Both the position numbers and the translations under genes were made by a program. From CAYXOX01 sp964466745 (GTDB lineage Bacteria; Pseudomonadota; Alphaproteobacteria; Rhodobacterales; Rhodobacteraceae), in the NCBI GenBank assembly GCA_964466745.1, contig CAYXOX010000068.1, forward strand, positions 1 through 14,761: a DNA stretch of 14,761 nt. The letters are read 5' to 3'. Within the stretch, counting starts at the first letter, position 1. Each line of letters starts with the position of its first letter. Positions 1 to 8,171 of the stretch are shown here, in pieces. The notes under the pieces were generated by a model that worked only from the letters and a program-made list of their open reading frames with translations, had not been told where the DNA came from and searched no databases.

Positions 1-1478
1 CGAACGGCCGCCCGCCGTGGGCGCGTCGACGCGTTGGCGCGCGCGTTCCGCGCGAGGCCCCAAACCGGCACCTCGTTCGGCAGCACCCAGCGGTCAGCCC
101 GCGCGTAGGCGAGATCCACCGCGGTGAGATCCGCCTGCGGATCGATGAAGAGTTGGGGCGGCCGGCCGTTGAGCGATTTCCAGATCTCGGCCCGCACCGC
201 GACATCCGCGTGCCCGGCCTCGCGCCAGACCTCCTCGAGATACCCGGCGAACTGGTGCACCATGTCGGAGCGCACCATCATCTTCCACGCCTGCCGCCGG
301 GTGAGGTGGTCGGTCGGGTCCACCTCCCACTCCTGGTCGCCGGAGCTGACGATGAAGACGCCCTCGGCTTCGCGGTCGTAGATGCGCATCCGCCAGGAGA
401 AGCGGTGCCCGTCCCCGCTCCAGCGTACCTCGTTGGGAAAGAAACCGGCACGGAGCGGCAACGCGACCTGGACCGCAAGCCATGCGCCGAGCCCGACCAC
501 CGCGGCAATTGGGATGAGCCGCGCGGGCGGCGGGACGGCGGGGCCGTGGGAGGCGGGCCCGGATGCCGGCGCCGGAAGCGCCTCGAACAGCCCGTGGAAC
601 CACCGCGCGAGGCGCAGCGGCCAGTCGGGCGCAAAGAAGATCGTCGTGGCGGCGATGGTGAGCCACGGGAAGATCCCGATGTTGAAGAAGGCGGAATTCG
701 CGGCGTGGAAGGCGCAGTAGACGAAGAAGGTCGCCAGCCTCGTCCGGTGCCAGAGGAGCAGCGGCGCGCCGAGCACGTGAAGCGCAACCGTTCCCCAGGT
801 GCCCAGCAGGATCACCCAGTCGTGGTGGAAGAGAAACCCGAACACGAAGTCCTCGGCCTGCGGGCGCAGCCAGAGGCCCAGTGGCTCCCCGGACAGCCAG
901 TCGGGCGTCAGCTTCACGAGACCGGCGAAGATCAGCATGATCTCCATCTGCCCCCGCAGGATGGAGACGGCGGCCCGGGGCACCGTCTCGCCCCGCGCCG
1001 AGGGAAAGAGCCGCGCATCCACCGAAAGGGCCCGGTGCGCCGGCAGGAAGCACATCAGGACGAGGAACAGGACGACGAGATAGAAGTGATTGAGGTACTC
1101 GGCCTTGTCGAGCAGGAAGAAGTACGTGAACGTCACCGTCAGCGCCACGATCGAAACGCGGTAGAACAGCCCGATCATCACGAGAAACGCCGAGAGTCCC
1201 ATCGCAAGCCAGGCCAGGAGAATCCACGGCTCGGGAAGCGGCGCCACCCAGTGAAACCCCGGGTAGGTGAAGTGGAACTCCGGCTGGATCCAGTAGCGAT
1301 AGACGCGGTCGTACTTGATGAAGCGCCAGCAATCCCACACCAGGAGCGCACCCATGGCGATGCGGAACGCGGCCAGCGAAAGCGGGGAAACGGGCTGCGA
1401 GAGTGCGACGCGCAGGCCCTGCAGCGCACCCCCGGCGCGGGCGCGCACGTCGCCCGGCATGTCTGCGATACTCGTCAT
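1..1478 (-). CDS. HTTM / vitamin K-dependent gamma-carboxylase-like membrane protein (3' end cut off)
   Basis: The ATG at 1478 follows a clear GGAGG seven bases upstream. The frame stays open to the left window edge (492 codons), so the C-terminus is missing. The N-terminal half (about residues 35-285) is a multi-spanning HTTM domain. It contains LNHFYL (H131), FAGLVKLTPDWLSGEPL (K189) and FFNIGIFPWL (265-272). The C-terminal half (from about 345) is a soluble region typical of bacterial carboxylase-like proteins, with SSGDQEWEVDPTDHLTRRQ and LFIDPQADLT. By eye, K189 aligns with the catalytic-base Lys218 of human gamma-glutamyl carboxylase and H131 with His160. Known family chemistry is vitamin K epoxidation coupled to Glu carboxylation, but bacterial members are mostly uncharacterised and the substrate here is unknown. 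It is divergent from a DCC-family gene, a frequent neighbour of HTTM genes, across an 87-bp gap holding a perfect palindrome. Confidence 0.9.
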   Translation of the reverse strand, partial: MTSIADMPGDVRARAGGALQGLRVALSQPVSPLSLAAFRIAMGALLVWDCWRFIKYDRVYRYWIQPEFHFTYPGFHWVAPLPEPWILLAWLAMGLSAFLVMIGLFYRVSIVALTVTFTYFFLLDKAEYLNHFYLVVLFLVLMCFLPAHRALSVDARLFPSARGETVPRAAVSILRGQMEIMLIFAGLVKLTPDWLSGEPLGLWLRPQAEDFVFGFLFHHDWVILLGTWGTVALHVLGAPLLLWHRTRLATFFVYCAFHAANSAFFNIGIFPWLTIAATTIFFAPDWPLRLARWFHGLFEALPAPASGPASHGPAVPPPARLIPIAAVVGLGAWLAVQVALPLRAGFFPNEVRWSGDGHRFSWRMRIYDREAEGVFIVSSGDQEWEVDPTDHLTRRQAWKMMVRSDMVHQFAGYLEEVWREAGHADVAVRAEIWKSLNGRPPQLFIDPQADLTAVDLAYARADRWVLPNEVPVWGLARNARANASTRPRRAAV

Positions 1479-1507
1479 GATCGGCCTCCGAATTAAATCT
1501 GCCGGTG

Positions 1508-1537
1508 GGAATAACGGGCCGCGCCGCCCGTTATTCC
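1508..1537. promoter_or_regulatory. Perfect palindrome; candidate overlapping divergent ECF-type promoters
   Basis: Two perfect 12-base arms, GGAATAACGGGC (1508-1519) and GCCCGTTATTCC (1526-1537), are separated by six bases. On the plus strand this reads GGAATA (1508-1513), 15 bases, CGT (1529-1531). By symmetry the minus strand reads GGAATA (1537-1532), 15 bases, CGT (1516-1514). Such GGAA/CGT pairs are typical of ECF sigma factor promoters. Predicted transcription starts would leave leaders of roughly 28 nt to both ATGs (1566 plus, 1478 minus). An operator for a dimeric repressor, or a stem-loop, is the alternative reading. The symmetry is seen; the promoter role is inferred. Confidence 0.6.
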
Positions 1538-1565
1538 ACGAAACGCCACCGAAGCGGAGCGCAGC

Positions 1566-1979
1566 ATGGCCCCCGAAGGCATGACGGTGATCTACGACGG
1601 GCAGTGCCCGTTCTGCGCGTCCTACGTCGGGATGATGCGCCTGCGCGAGGCTGCGGGCACCGTGGATCTGGTGGACGCCCGAGGCGAGGACCCGAGAGTG
1701 AAGCAGGTCCGGCGGGCGGGCTACGACCTCGACGAGGGGATGGTGGTGCTCTGGCGCGGCGAGGTCTTCTTCGGGGATGGCGCGGTGCACTTGCTCGCCA
1801 CGCTCTCCCGCGAGGGGGGCGGGCCGTTCAACCGGCTGCAGCGGGCGGTATTCTCCAGCCCGCGCCGCGCGGCGCGGCTCTACCCGGTGCTGGCCGCCGG
1901 CCGGCGCCTCTTCCTGCGCATGATCGGACGGACGCCGATCGACAGCGCTGGAAGAAAAATTCCGCTTCCCCGGGAATAG
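1566..1979 (+). CDS. DCC family (DUF393) thiol-disulfide oxidoreductase-like protein
   Basis: This 137-residue protein opens with MTVIYDGQCPFCASYVG. The YDGxCPFC signature (C14, C17 from the first Met) defines the DCC/DUF393 family, which is predicted to have a thioredoxin-like fold with a CxxC redox motif. There is no signal peptide or clear membrane segment, so a cytoplasmic location is likely. The length is normal for the family. The start at 1566 is preferred because GGAG lies eight bases upstream; a second Met five codons later is possible. It diverges from the HTTM gene, and DCC and HTTM genes are commonly adjacent. The CPFC motif suggests redox chemistry, perhaps in support of the HTTM protein, but that link is inference. 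Both genes appear to share the symmetric promoter element between them. Confidence 0.88.
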   Translation: MAPEGMTVIYDGQCPFCASYVGMMRLREAAGTVDLVDARGEDPRVKQVRRAGYDLDEGMVVLWRGEVFFGDGAVHLLATLSREGGGPFNRLQRAVFSSPRRAARLYPVLAAGRRLFLRMIGRTPIDSAGRKIPLPRE

Positions 1980-2007
1980 GCCGGGCGGCACGCGCGTTCT
2001 GAGTGCA

Positions 2008-2023
2008 GGCCCCGATCGGGGCC
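2008..2023. repeat. 16-bp perfect palindrome after the DCC gene
   Basis: GGCCCCGATCGGGGCC is self-complementary and lies 28 bases past the DCC stop codon. As RNA it could fold into a 6-bp stem with a GATC loop. No T-run follows, so it is a poor intrinsic terminator. It may be a weak transcript-end hairpin, a protein-binding site, or chance in GC-rich DNA. Confidence 0.35.
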
Positions 2024-2116
2024 GGAGCAAAGGAGCCGCCCGTGACCGTCCGCCCCCGCACCCTTCCGCAGCCACCGCGCCCTGCGCCGCGGGCGCAGCG
2101 CCGGGAGGCGGCGGCC

Positions 2117-2143
2117 GGAACGCGGGGCGCCGGCTTCCCGTCC
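2117..2143 (+). promoter_or_regulatory. Possible ECF-type promoter for the EF-hand gene
   Basis: GGAACG (2117-2122), 16 bases, then CGTCC (2139-2143) resembles the GGAATA-N15-CGT elements at 1508 and 4023, but the spacer is one base longer and the site is not symmetric. It would give a leader of about 55-60 nt before the ATG at 2206. This is a weak match in GC-rich DNA. Confidence 0.3.
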
Positions 2144-2205
2144 AGGGGGACGACGCGCAGCGTTCCCGCCAACTGGCTCACCTTCATGAAGGAAAGGACC
2201 TGACC

Positions 2206-2598
2206 ATGAACATCCGCACCCGCCTATTGCTCGCGAGCGCCGTTTCCCTCCTCGCGGCCTCCGGCGCCTCGGCGCAGTCCATGCGCTTTTCGGACATCGA
2301 CACCGACGGCGACGGGCTGCTCTCTCTTGGCGAGTTGCGCGCGGCATTCGGAACCGCCACCGCCGACCGCTTCTGGGCAAGAGCCGGCAGCCGGGAACTC
2401 AGCCGCGACGACGTGCTCCGGATCAACGCAGCCCGCGACGACAACGACGATGACGATGACGGCTTCTTCCGCGACGGCAACGACGATGACGGCAACGACG
2501 ATGACGACGACGACGACGGCAGGCTCAACGACGACGACGACGACGAGGGCGGCCGGCTCAACGATGACGATGACGATGACGATGACGACGACGGCTGA
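2206..2598 (+). CDS. Secreted EF-hand protein with a poly-aspartate tail
   Basis: This is a 130-residue protein. Residues 1-23 form a Sec signal peptide (basic start, hydrophobic core, cleavage likely after ASA). Residues 32-43 are a canonical 12-residue EF-hand calcium loop, DTDGDGLLSLGE, with ligands at D32, D34, D36, S40 and E43. A second, loop-less helical half (about 54-75, with RELSRDDVLRIN) looks like a degenerate EF-hand partner. Residues 78-130 are a low-complexity tail in which 33 of 53 residues are Asp, with short GRLN and GN interruptions. A role in periplasmic or extracellular calcium binding is the reasonable inference. The start is preceded by a purine-rich AAGGAAAGGA tract and the gene is followed by a strong terminator. 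It shares its poly-Asp style with the S8 protease beyond the sigma/anti-sigma genes. Confidence 0.82.
   Translation: MNIRTRLLLASAVSLLAASGASAQSMRFSDIDTDGDGLLSLGELRAAFGTATADRFWARAGSRELSRDDVLRINAARDDNDDDDDGFFRDGNDDDGNDDDDDDDGRLNDDDDDEGGRLNDDDDDDDDDDG
2437..2595 (+). repeat. GAC/GAT low-complexity tract encoding poly-Asp
   Basis: The DNA encoding the acidic tail alternates GAC and GAT codons in long runs, for example near 2449-2460 and 2563-2589, giving a (GATGAC)n-like microsatellite. Slippage by whole codons would change tail length without a frameshift. A run of ten Asp codons ends the gene. Confidence 0.8.
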
Positions 2599-2632
2599 GC
2601 CCCACGCCCCGCGGGCCCGGGCCCGGGCGCGG

Positions 2633-2657
2633 ACGCCCCGCGGCGCGCGGGGCGTTT
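2633..2657 (+). terminator. Rho-independent terminator after the EF-hand gene
   Basis: A perfect 10-bp stem pairs ACGCCCCGCG (2633-2642) with CGCGGGGCGT (2646-2655) around a three-base loop, and TTT (2655-2657) follows. It lies 35 bases past the stop codon, between the convergent EF-hand and anti-sigma genes. The T-run supports plus-strand termination only, and it is short. Confidence 0.7.
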
Positions 2658-2706
2658 CGCGTTCGGCACGGATCTCTGCGCGCCGCAGCCGCGGCGCGGG
2701 TCCGCG

Positions 2707-3465
2707 TCAGTCCGCTGCGGCGAGCCGGTCCGCTTCCTGCCCCGCGGGCAGGGGGCGCCCCGCGCCGATGGAAGACAGGAAGGCATCGAGCGGTTCCAGA
2801 GCCGAGGCCGGCGCGTAGGCGGCCCCTGCGGCGCTGCCGGTGAGCACCGCGAACCGTGGCGTCCAGCGCCCCTCCTCGCGGCAGGCGACCGAGACGATCG
2901 TTTCGCCCGCAGCGACCGCGATCTCGAACTCTCTGCAGAACACGTTCCCGTCGGCGAGAAAGGAGGAAACGATCACGATCTCCCCGCCGGCCACCGGGTC
3001 GCGCTCGCCCGAGGCGAGCGTGCCGAGGGCAACCGCGATCTCCGGCGCATCGAGCAGGGCGAAGCCTTCCGATGCCGGCGCCTCGGCCCGCGGCACGGAA
3101 AGCGTGGCGAGGATGCCGCCGCCGATCCCCACGACCAGCGCGATGCTGGCGGCCAGCGCCGCGGGGCGCCAGGCCGGCGCGCGGGCGGGCGCGAATGCGG
3201 CCACCTTCCCGCCCGGCGCTGCGCGCTGGCGGTGTCGGGCGAACGCCGCATCTACGCCGGCGACCAGGCTCTCGGGCAGCGGCTCCTCGCGCCGCGATGC
3301 CGCGAGATCCCCCAGCAGCGCGCCGGTCTTGCGGAACATCTCGATCCGGCCTGCCATAGCGGGATCGTCCCGCGCGGCCTCGGCCACGCGCCGTGCCGCC
3401 TCGGGCTCGAGCGCGCCATCGGCGAAGGCCATCAGCGTCGGGTCGTCGAATTCGCTCGCTGTCAT
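2707..3465 (-). CDS. Membrane anti-sigma factor (partner of the upstream ECF sigma)
   Basis: This 252-residue protein starts at the ATG at 3465, chosen because GGGAG lies eight bases upstream; an in-frame ATG at 3498 would add 11 residues that look non-coding. Residues 1-75 form the cytoplasmic sigma-binding part (MTASEFDDPTLMAFADGALE, then an alanine-rich helix and DDPAMAGRIEMFRKTGALLG), typical of alphaproteobacterial anti-sigma factors. One membrane helix spans about 102-121. A periplasmic domain (130-252) carries two cysteines, C177 and C195. The HxxxCxxC zinc motif of ZAS-type anti-sigmas is absent. The gene starts 39 bases after the sigma stop on the same strand, so the two form an operon. 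Its job would be to hold the sigma factor at the membrane until an envelope signal arrives; which signal is unknown. Confidence 0.82.
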   Translation of the reverse strand: MTASEFDDPTLMAFADGALEPEAARRVAEAARDDPAMAGRIEMFRKTGALLGDLAASRREEPLPESLVAGVDAAFARHRQRAAPGGKVAAFAPARAPAWRPAALAASIALVVGIGGGILATLSVPRAEAPASEGFALLDAPEIAVALGTLASGERDPVAGGEIVIVSSFLADGNVFCREFEIAVAAGETIVSVACREEGRWTPRFAVLTGSAAGAAYAPASALEPLDAFLSSIGAGRPLPAGQEADRLAAAD

Positions 3466-3504
3466 GCACGTGGCTCCCATTCCCGGACGCAAACGCATGA
3501 GCGC

Positions 3505-3969
3505 TCAGGTTATTCCCAGTTTCTCCGCCAGCGCCGCGCGGCCGCGCGCCAGCCGGCTCATCACGGTGCCCACGGGGATGCCGAGAATCCCCGCCGTCTC
3601 GGCGTAGGTCATCTCCTCGAAGCACACCAGCGCCATGACCTCGCGCTGTTCGGCGGGCAGCGTGGCCAGCGCGGCGCGGGTTTTCTGCAGCATCAGCAGG
3701 GTCTCGGTCACGCGCCGCCCGTCCGGCCCTGCAAGATCGGGGGTGTCCGCGACATCTGTCTCGACGCCCCGGGTAGCGGCCCGGCGGGTCTGGTCGATCC
3801 AGGCATTGCGCAGGATGCGGAAGAGCCAGGGCTCGAGGCGCGTGGCAGGATCGTGGCGCGCGCGGGCGGCGAGCGCGCGTTCGACGGTGATCTGAACGAG
3901 ATCGTCGGCGACGTCGCCACGGCGGCAGAGCGAGAGCGCGAAGCGGCGCAGTTTCGGCAAACACGCCAC
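3505..3969 (-). CDS. ECF (extracytoplasmic function) RNA polymerase sigma factor
   Basis: Two sigma-70 regions are visible. Region 2 (about 1-65) has LPKLRRFALSLCRRGDVADDLVQITVERAL with the DDLVQ core, then PWLFRILRNAWIDQTRR. Region 4 (about 95-152) has LPAEQREVMALVCFEEMTYAETAGILGIPVGTVMSRLARGR, a helix-turn-helix for the -35 element. The linker is short, as in ECF factors. The start is uncertain. The first in-frame conventional start is the GTG at 3969, which lacks a good ribosome site, yet the frame is open to 4050 and upstream residues WDAFERDLVA look like natural ECF sequence. Two ATGs near a GGAG (3994 and 3989) are out of frame. It is followed by its anti-sigma gene and diverges from the S8 protease. 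Confidence 0.85.
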   Translation of the reverse strand: MACLPKLRRFALSLCRRGDVADDLVQITVERALAARARHDPATRLEPWLFRILRNAWIDQTRRAATRGVETDVADTPDLAGPDGRRVTETLLMLQKTRAALATLPAEQREVMALVCFEEMTYAETAGILGIPVGTVMSRLARGRAALAEKLGIT

Positions 3970-4022
3970 CAGATCGCGTTCGAACGCATCCCATACTCCG
4001 GACTTTTTCGCGCAGGACGCGC

Positions 4023-4051
4023 GGAATACACACCGAACCCGGACGTATCCC
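4023..4051. promoter_or_regulatory. Candidate divergent ECF promoters for sigma operon and protease
   Basis: The plus strand reads GGAATA (4023-4028), 15 bases, CGTATCC (4044-4050), with exactly the spacing of the palindrome at 1508-1537. The minus strand reads GGGATA (4051-4046), 15 bases, TGTATTCC (4030-4023). The element is an imperfect palindrome between the divergent sigma and protease genes. It would give a leader of about 35 nt to the protease ATG and place the sigma transcript start near 4020. Autoregulation is common for ECF sigma factors; the assignment to this one is inferred. Confidence 0.55.
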
Positions 4052-4087
4052 TACCGGGAGATCCAAGAGCACACGAGGCAGACCGGA

Positions 4088-5542
<1,455 letters not shown>

Positions 5543-5603
5543 GCGGCGCGGCCCGCGCGTCGGCGGCGCCGGGCGGGTGAGCCGCGCCGGGCCGGGCGCG
5601 CAG

Positions 5604-6719
5604 CTAGCGGGCCGTGCCCGCGTAGGTGATCCGGCGCAGCACCCATTCGAAGGGCCCCTGCGCGAAGCGGGTGCGCCAGGCCGAGACCGCCGCGATCAGC
5701 ACCACCGTCGTGGCCACGGCGACGGTCACCGCCGCCGGCCGGCTCACGGCCTCCCAGAGGCCGAGCCCGTAGCCGGAGAAGACGGTCGACAGCACGATGG
5801 ACTGGCCGAGGTAGATGCTCAGGCTCGATCCGCCCGCGGCCAGCGCCCGCTCCATGAGCGGCCCCGGCGGCCGGGCGGCCGCCGCGATCAGGCCGAGGTA
5901 GCCCAGAGTTGCCACCGGCGCGGCGACGACGACCGCGACGGCGCCCGGCAGCGACGGGCCCCACTGCCAGGCCGCGGCACCCGCGAGGCTCAGCGCCACC
6001 CCGGGCAGGAGGCACCAGCGCCGCGCGCGCCGCCAGAGCGGGTGGCCGGCATCGTCGATCATGCCCGATTTCACCGCCGCCAGCCCGAGGCAGAACCAGC
6101 CGAGCGCCGCCGTTCCCTGGATCACGAGGAAGAGCGGCATGGTGAAGGCGAACCCCACCGTGCGGAAGATCGCCGTGGCGAGAAAGCCGCCCCCGGTGAG
6201 GGTTTCGCGCTCGAGGGCCAGGATCTCGGGCGAGACGGCCGGCGTGCCGAAGAGAAGCGGCGGCGCGATCAGCACCTGCACCGCGAGCAGCGCCGCGCCC
6301 AGCCGAACGAGGCGCCGGACCGCCCAGTCGCGGAAGCGGAAGAGAAGCGCCCCGGTGACCGCGTAGATCACGAGGATGTCGCCGGGAAAGAAGAGGCAGC
6401 CGTGGGCGATGCCCAGCAGGGCGAGCCCCAGCATCCGGTTGCGGTAGAGGCGCCCGAAATCGAGGCCGCGGCGCGCGGCCGAGCGCATCAGGAACCCGAG
6501 CCCGACGCCGAACATGAAGGAGAAGAGCCCGTAGCTCTTGAAGAGGGCCAGCCCGTTGACGAGCCAGAGCGTGACCGCGTCGGCCGTCGTCTCGCCGGCG
6601 GGGGCGGCGAGATCTCCCAGCGCGCTGAAGGCGATGAACTGGACATTGACCACGACGATGCCGAAGAGCGCGAAAAGGCGCAGGTAATCGGGCATCAGGG
6701 CGCGCGGGCGCGCGCTCAT
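5604..6719 (-). CDS. DUF418 family (YeiB-like) integral membrane protein
   Basis: This 371-residue, strongly hydrophobic protein has roughly nine or ten membrane helices. It begins MSARPRALMPDYLRLFALFG, the usual DUF418 opening (short leader, D-LR--ALFGI in the first helix). It ends with the C-terminal DUF418 signature GPFEWVLRRITY. Other family-like pieces are SYGLFSFMFGVGLGFLM, PGDILVIYAVTGALL and SSLSIYLGQSI. The frame extends upstream to 6947, but those residues are Arg/Pro-rich and not protein-like, so the ATG at 6719 is chosen despite a weak ribosome site; the ATG at 6695 is an alternative. Members are predicted inner-membrane proteins related to acyltransferase-3 folds, with no settled function. 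It converges on the S8 protease (61-bp gap without a clear T-tailed hairpin) and sits apart from the catabolic operon to the right. Confidence 0.85.
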   Translation of the reverse strand: MSARPRALMPDYLRLFALFGIVVVNVQFIAFSALGDLAAPAGETTADAVTLWLVNGLALFKSYGLFSFMFGVGLGFLMRSAARRGLDFGRLYRNRMLGLALLGIAHGCLFFPGDILVIYAVTGALLFRFRDWAVRRLVRLGAALLAVQVLIAPPLLFGTPAVSPEILALERETLTGGGFLATAIFRTVGFAFTMPLFLVIQGTAALGWFCLGLAAVKSGMIDDAGHPLWRRARRWCLLPGVALSLAGAAAWQWGPSLPGAVAVVVAAPVATLGYLGLIAAAARPPGPLMERALAAGGSSLSIYLGQSIVLSTVFSGYGLGLWEAVSRPAAVTVAVATTVVLIAAVSAWRTRFAQGPFEWVLRRITYAGTAR

Positions 6720-6989
6720 GGCCTGCGGACCCGTGCCACGGCGCTGCGGGACCACGCGCCGGACTGGCAAGGCGCGGCGCCGGCGAGCGGCGCGGGACGG
6801 CCCCTCCGGGCCTCGGGAGCGGCGTCGGCGGCAATCCGGCCCATGGGCATCCTCACTCGCTACGACAGGTCGCGGCGGAGTGTGCCGGGCGCCGCGGCGC
6901 GGCGCAAGCGCGGCGGCGCGAGGTCCCGGGCGCGCCCCGCCGCGCACCGGGGCGGCGGCGAGAGGTTTCCGCCCGAAGCAGGGCCGCCT
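6720..6989. other. Non-coding GC-rich gap
   Basis: These 270 bases lie between the DUF418 start and the end of the amidohydrolase gene. Open frames exist on both strands, but their translations are Arg/Pro/Gly-rich and unlike real proteins. No convincing promoter was found for the DUF418 gene. A weak GCCC/GGGC stem (4 bp, loop TGCTTC) just after the amidohydrolase stop on the minus strand is too small to call a terminator. Confidence 0.5.
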
Positions 6990-8117
6990 TCAGGGATCGA
7001 CCCAGGCGCCGCCCATCACCGTGCCGCGCGCTTCGAGCCGCCGGGGGGACTCGAAGGCTTCGCCCAGCACGTCCTCGAGCATCACCGGCGCCTCGGTGAG
7101 CGCGATCACGCTGGCGTCGCCCGTCGCGCCGGGGGCAAGCCGGCCGAGATCGGCGCGGCGCAGCGCCTCCGCCGGGGCGAGGGTGCTGGCGCGCACCACC
7201 TCAACCAGCGGCATGTCGAGCGCGAGGAACTTCGTCATCGTGCGCAGCAGATCCCAGGCGGGCCCGTGCAGGCAGAGCGCGTGCACGTCCGACGAGATCG
7301 TGTCGGGCGGGAAGCCCGCCGCGAGCATCGCCCGCGCCGTGCCCCAGGAGAACGAGCCCATTCCGTGGCCGATGTCGAAGATCACGCCACGCTCCCGTGC
7401 CGCCAGCACCGCCTCCTTGATGCGGCCGTCGGCCCGCACGGGCGCGTTGGGGAAGGGCCGGTAGCAATGGGTGAGGATATCGCCGGGGCGCAGCCGCTCC
7501 ACCACCGCCTCGTAGGTGGGCGGCGGCTCGTCGATATGGGCCATGAGCGGCAGCCCCGCACGGTCGGCCACGTCGAGCGCCACGTCGAGCGGCGCGATCC
7601 CGGACGGGCCGGAGGCGTGGCGCCCGACGCGCACCTTGATGCCGGCGATCACGTCGCGGTTGGCCTCGGCAACCGCCACCGCCTCGCGGGCGGCCATCAG
7701 GCGCATGTCGTGGCTCTCGCCCACCATCACCGTGCCGGAGAAGGCGTAGATCCCGGCGAAGGAGACGTGCAGCAGGGCCAGAACGCGGGACTGCGCCTTG
7801 TCGATCACATGGGCGCGGAAGCCGGGAAAGTTGCCGGGCCCGGCGCTGCCGGTATCGACGCTGGTGGTTACCGCCGATTGCCGGGCATAGGCATCGGCAT
7901 CCACCCCGAGCGAGGTGCCGCCCCAGTAGACATGGGTGTGCAGGTCGATCAGGCCGGGGGTGACGATGCAGCCCGAGACGTCGCGGGACTGCCGCCCTTC
8001 GAGCGCGGGGCCCACGGCGGCGACCTTTCCGCCCTCGAAGGCCACATCGGCGATGCCGTCGAAGCCGCTGGCCGGGTCGATGACGCGGCCGCCGCAAAGC
8101 ACGAGATCATGTGCCAT
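6990..8117 (-). CDS. COG3964 amidohydrolase/deacetylase-family metallohydrolase
   Basis: This 375-residue amidohydrolase-superfamily enzyme carries a full binuclear metal set. It has HxH at H60/H62 (GLIDLHTHVYWG), the likely carbamylated bridging Lys K161 (AGIKVRVG), H194 (LMAHIDEPP), H217 (ILTHCYRP) and D277 (ISSDVHA). The sequence matches the COG3964 group, often misannotated as dihydroorotase; one studied member, Atu3266 from Agrobacterium, hydrolyses acetyl-(R)-mandelate rather than dihydroorotate. The likely reaction is hydrolysis of an ester or amide of a small organic acid; the true substrate is unknown. GGAGG lies six bases before the ATG. It is the last gene of the five-gene ABC operon, 54 bases after the dehydrogenase gene. 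The pyridoxal-phosphate SelA-like partner found beside some relatives is absent here. Confidence 0.88.
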   Translation of the reverse strand: MAHDLVLCGGRVIDPASGFDGIADVAFEGGKVAAVGPALEGRQSRDVSGCIVTPGLIDLHTHVYWGGTSLGVDADAYARQSAVTTSVDTGSAGPGNFPGFRAHVIDKAQSRVLALLHVSFAGIYAFSGTVMVGESHDMRLMAAREAVAVAEANRDVIAGIKVRVGRHASGPSGIAPLDVALDVADRAGLPLMAHIDEPPPTYEAVVERLRPGDILTHCYRPFPNAPVRADGRIKEAVLAARERGVIFDIGHGMGSFSWGTARAMLAAGFPPDTISSDVHALCLHGPAWDLLRTMTKFLALDMPLVEVVRASTLAPAEALRRADLGRLAPGATGDASVIALTEAPVMLEDVLGEAFESPRRLEARGTVMGGAWVDP

Positions 8118-8171
8118 GGGCGGCCTCCGGGCTGGGGGTGCGGGCGCGCCGCGGGGCGTTCTTCATGTTCG

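Noticed and set aside
153..1496. A 447-codon plus-strand frame opposite the HTTM gene
   Set aside because: Its composition is Arg/Glu/His/Pro-rich without domain features, while the opposite strand encodes a clear HTTM protein with a strong ribosome site.
2003..2203. A 66-codon frame between the DCC and EF-hand genes
   Set aside because: Arg/Pro/Ala-rich with no ribosome site or recognisable feature; more likely leader and intergenic DNA.
2184..2786. A poly-Ser protein on the minus strand
   Set aside because: It is the antisense reading of the GAC/GAT tract in the EF-hand gene; the sense strand has a signal peptide and an EF-hand loop.
5543..5603. A GC-rich inverted repeat (GGCGCGG/CCGCGCC) between the convergent protease and DUF418 genes
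   Set aside because: The arms are short and 30 bases apart with no T-run on either strand, so a terminator call is not supported.
8134..8157. Partial copy of the terminator sequence at 2633 (about 15 shared bases) between the dehydrogenase and amidohydrolase genes
   Set aside because: The second half of the stem is missing and the similarity is within chance for GC-rich sequence.
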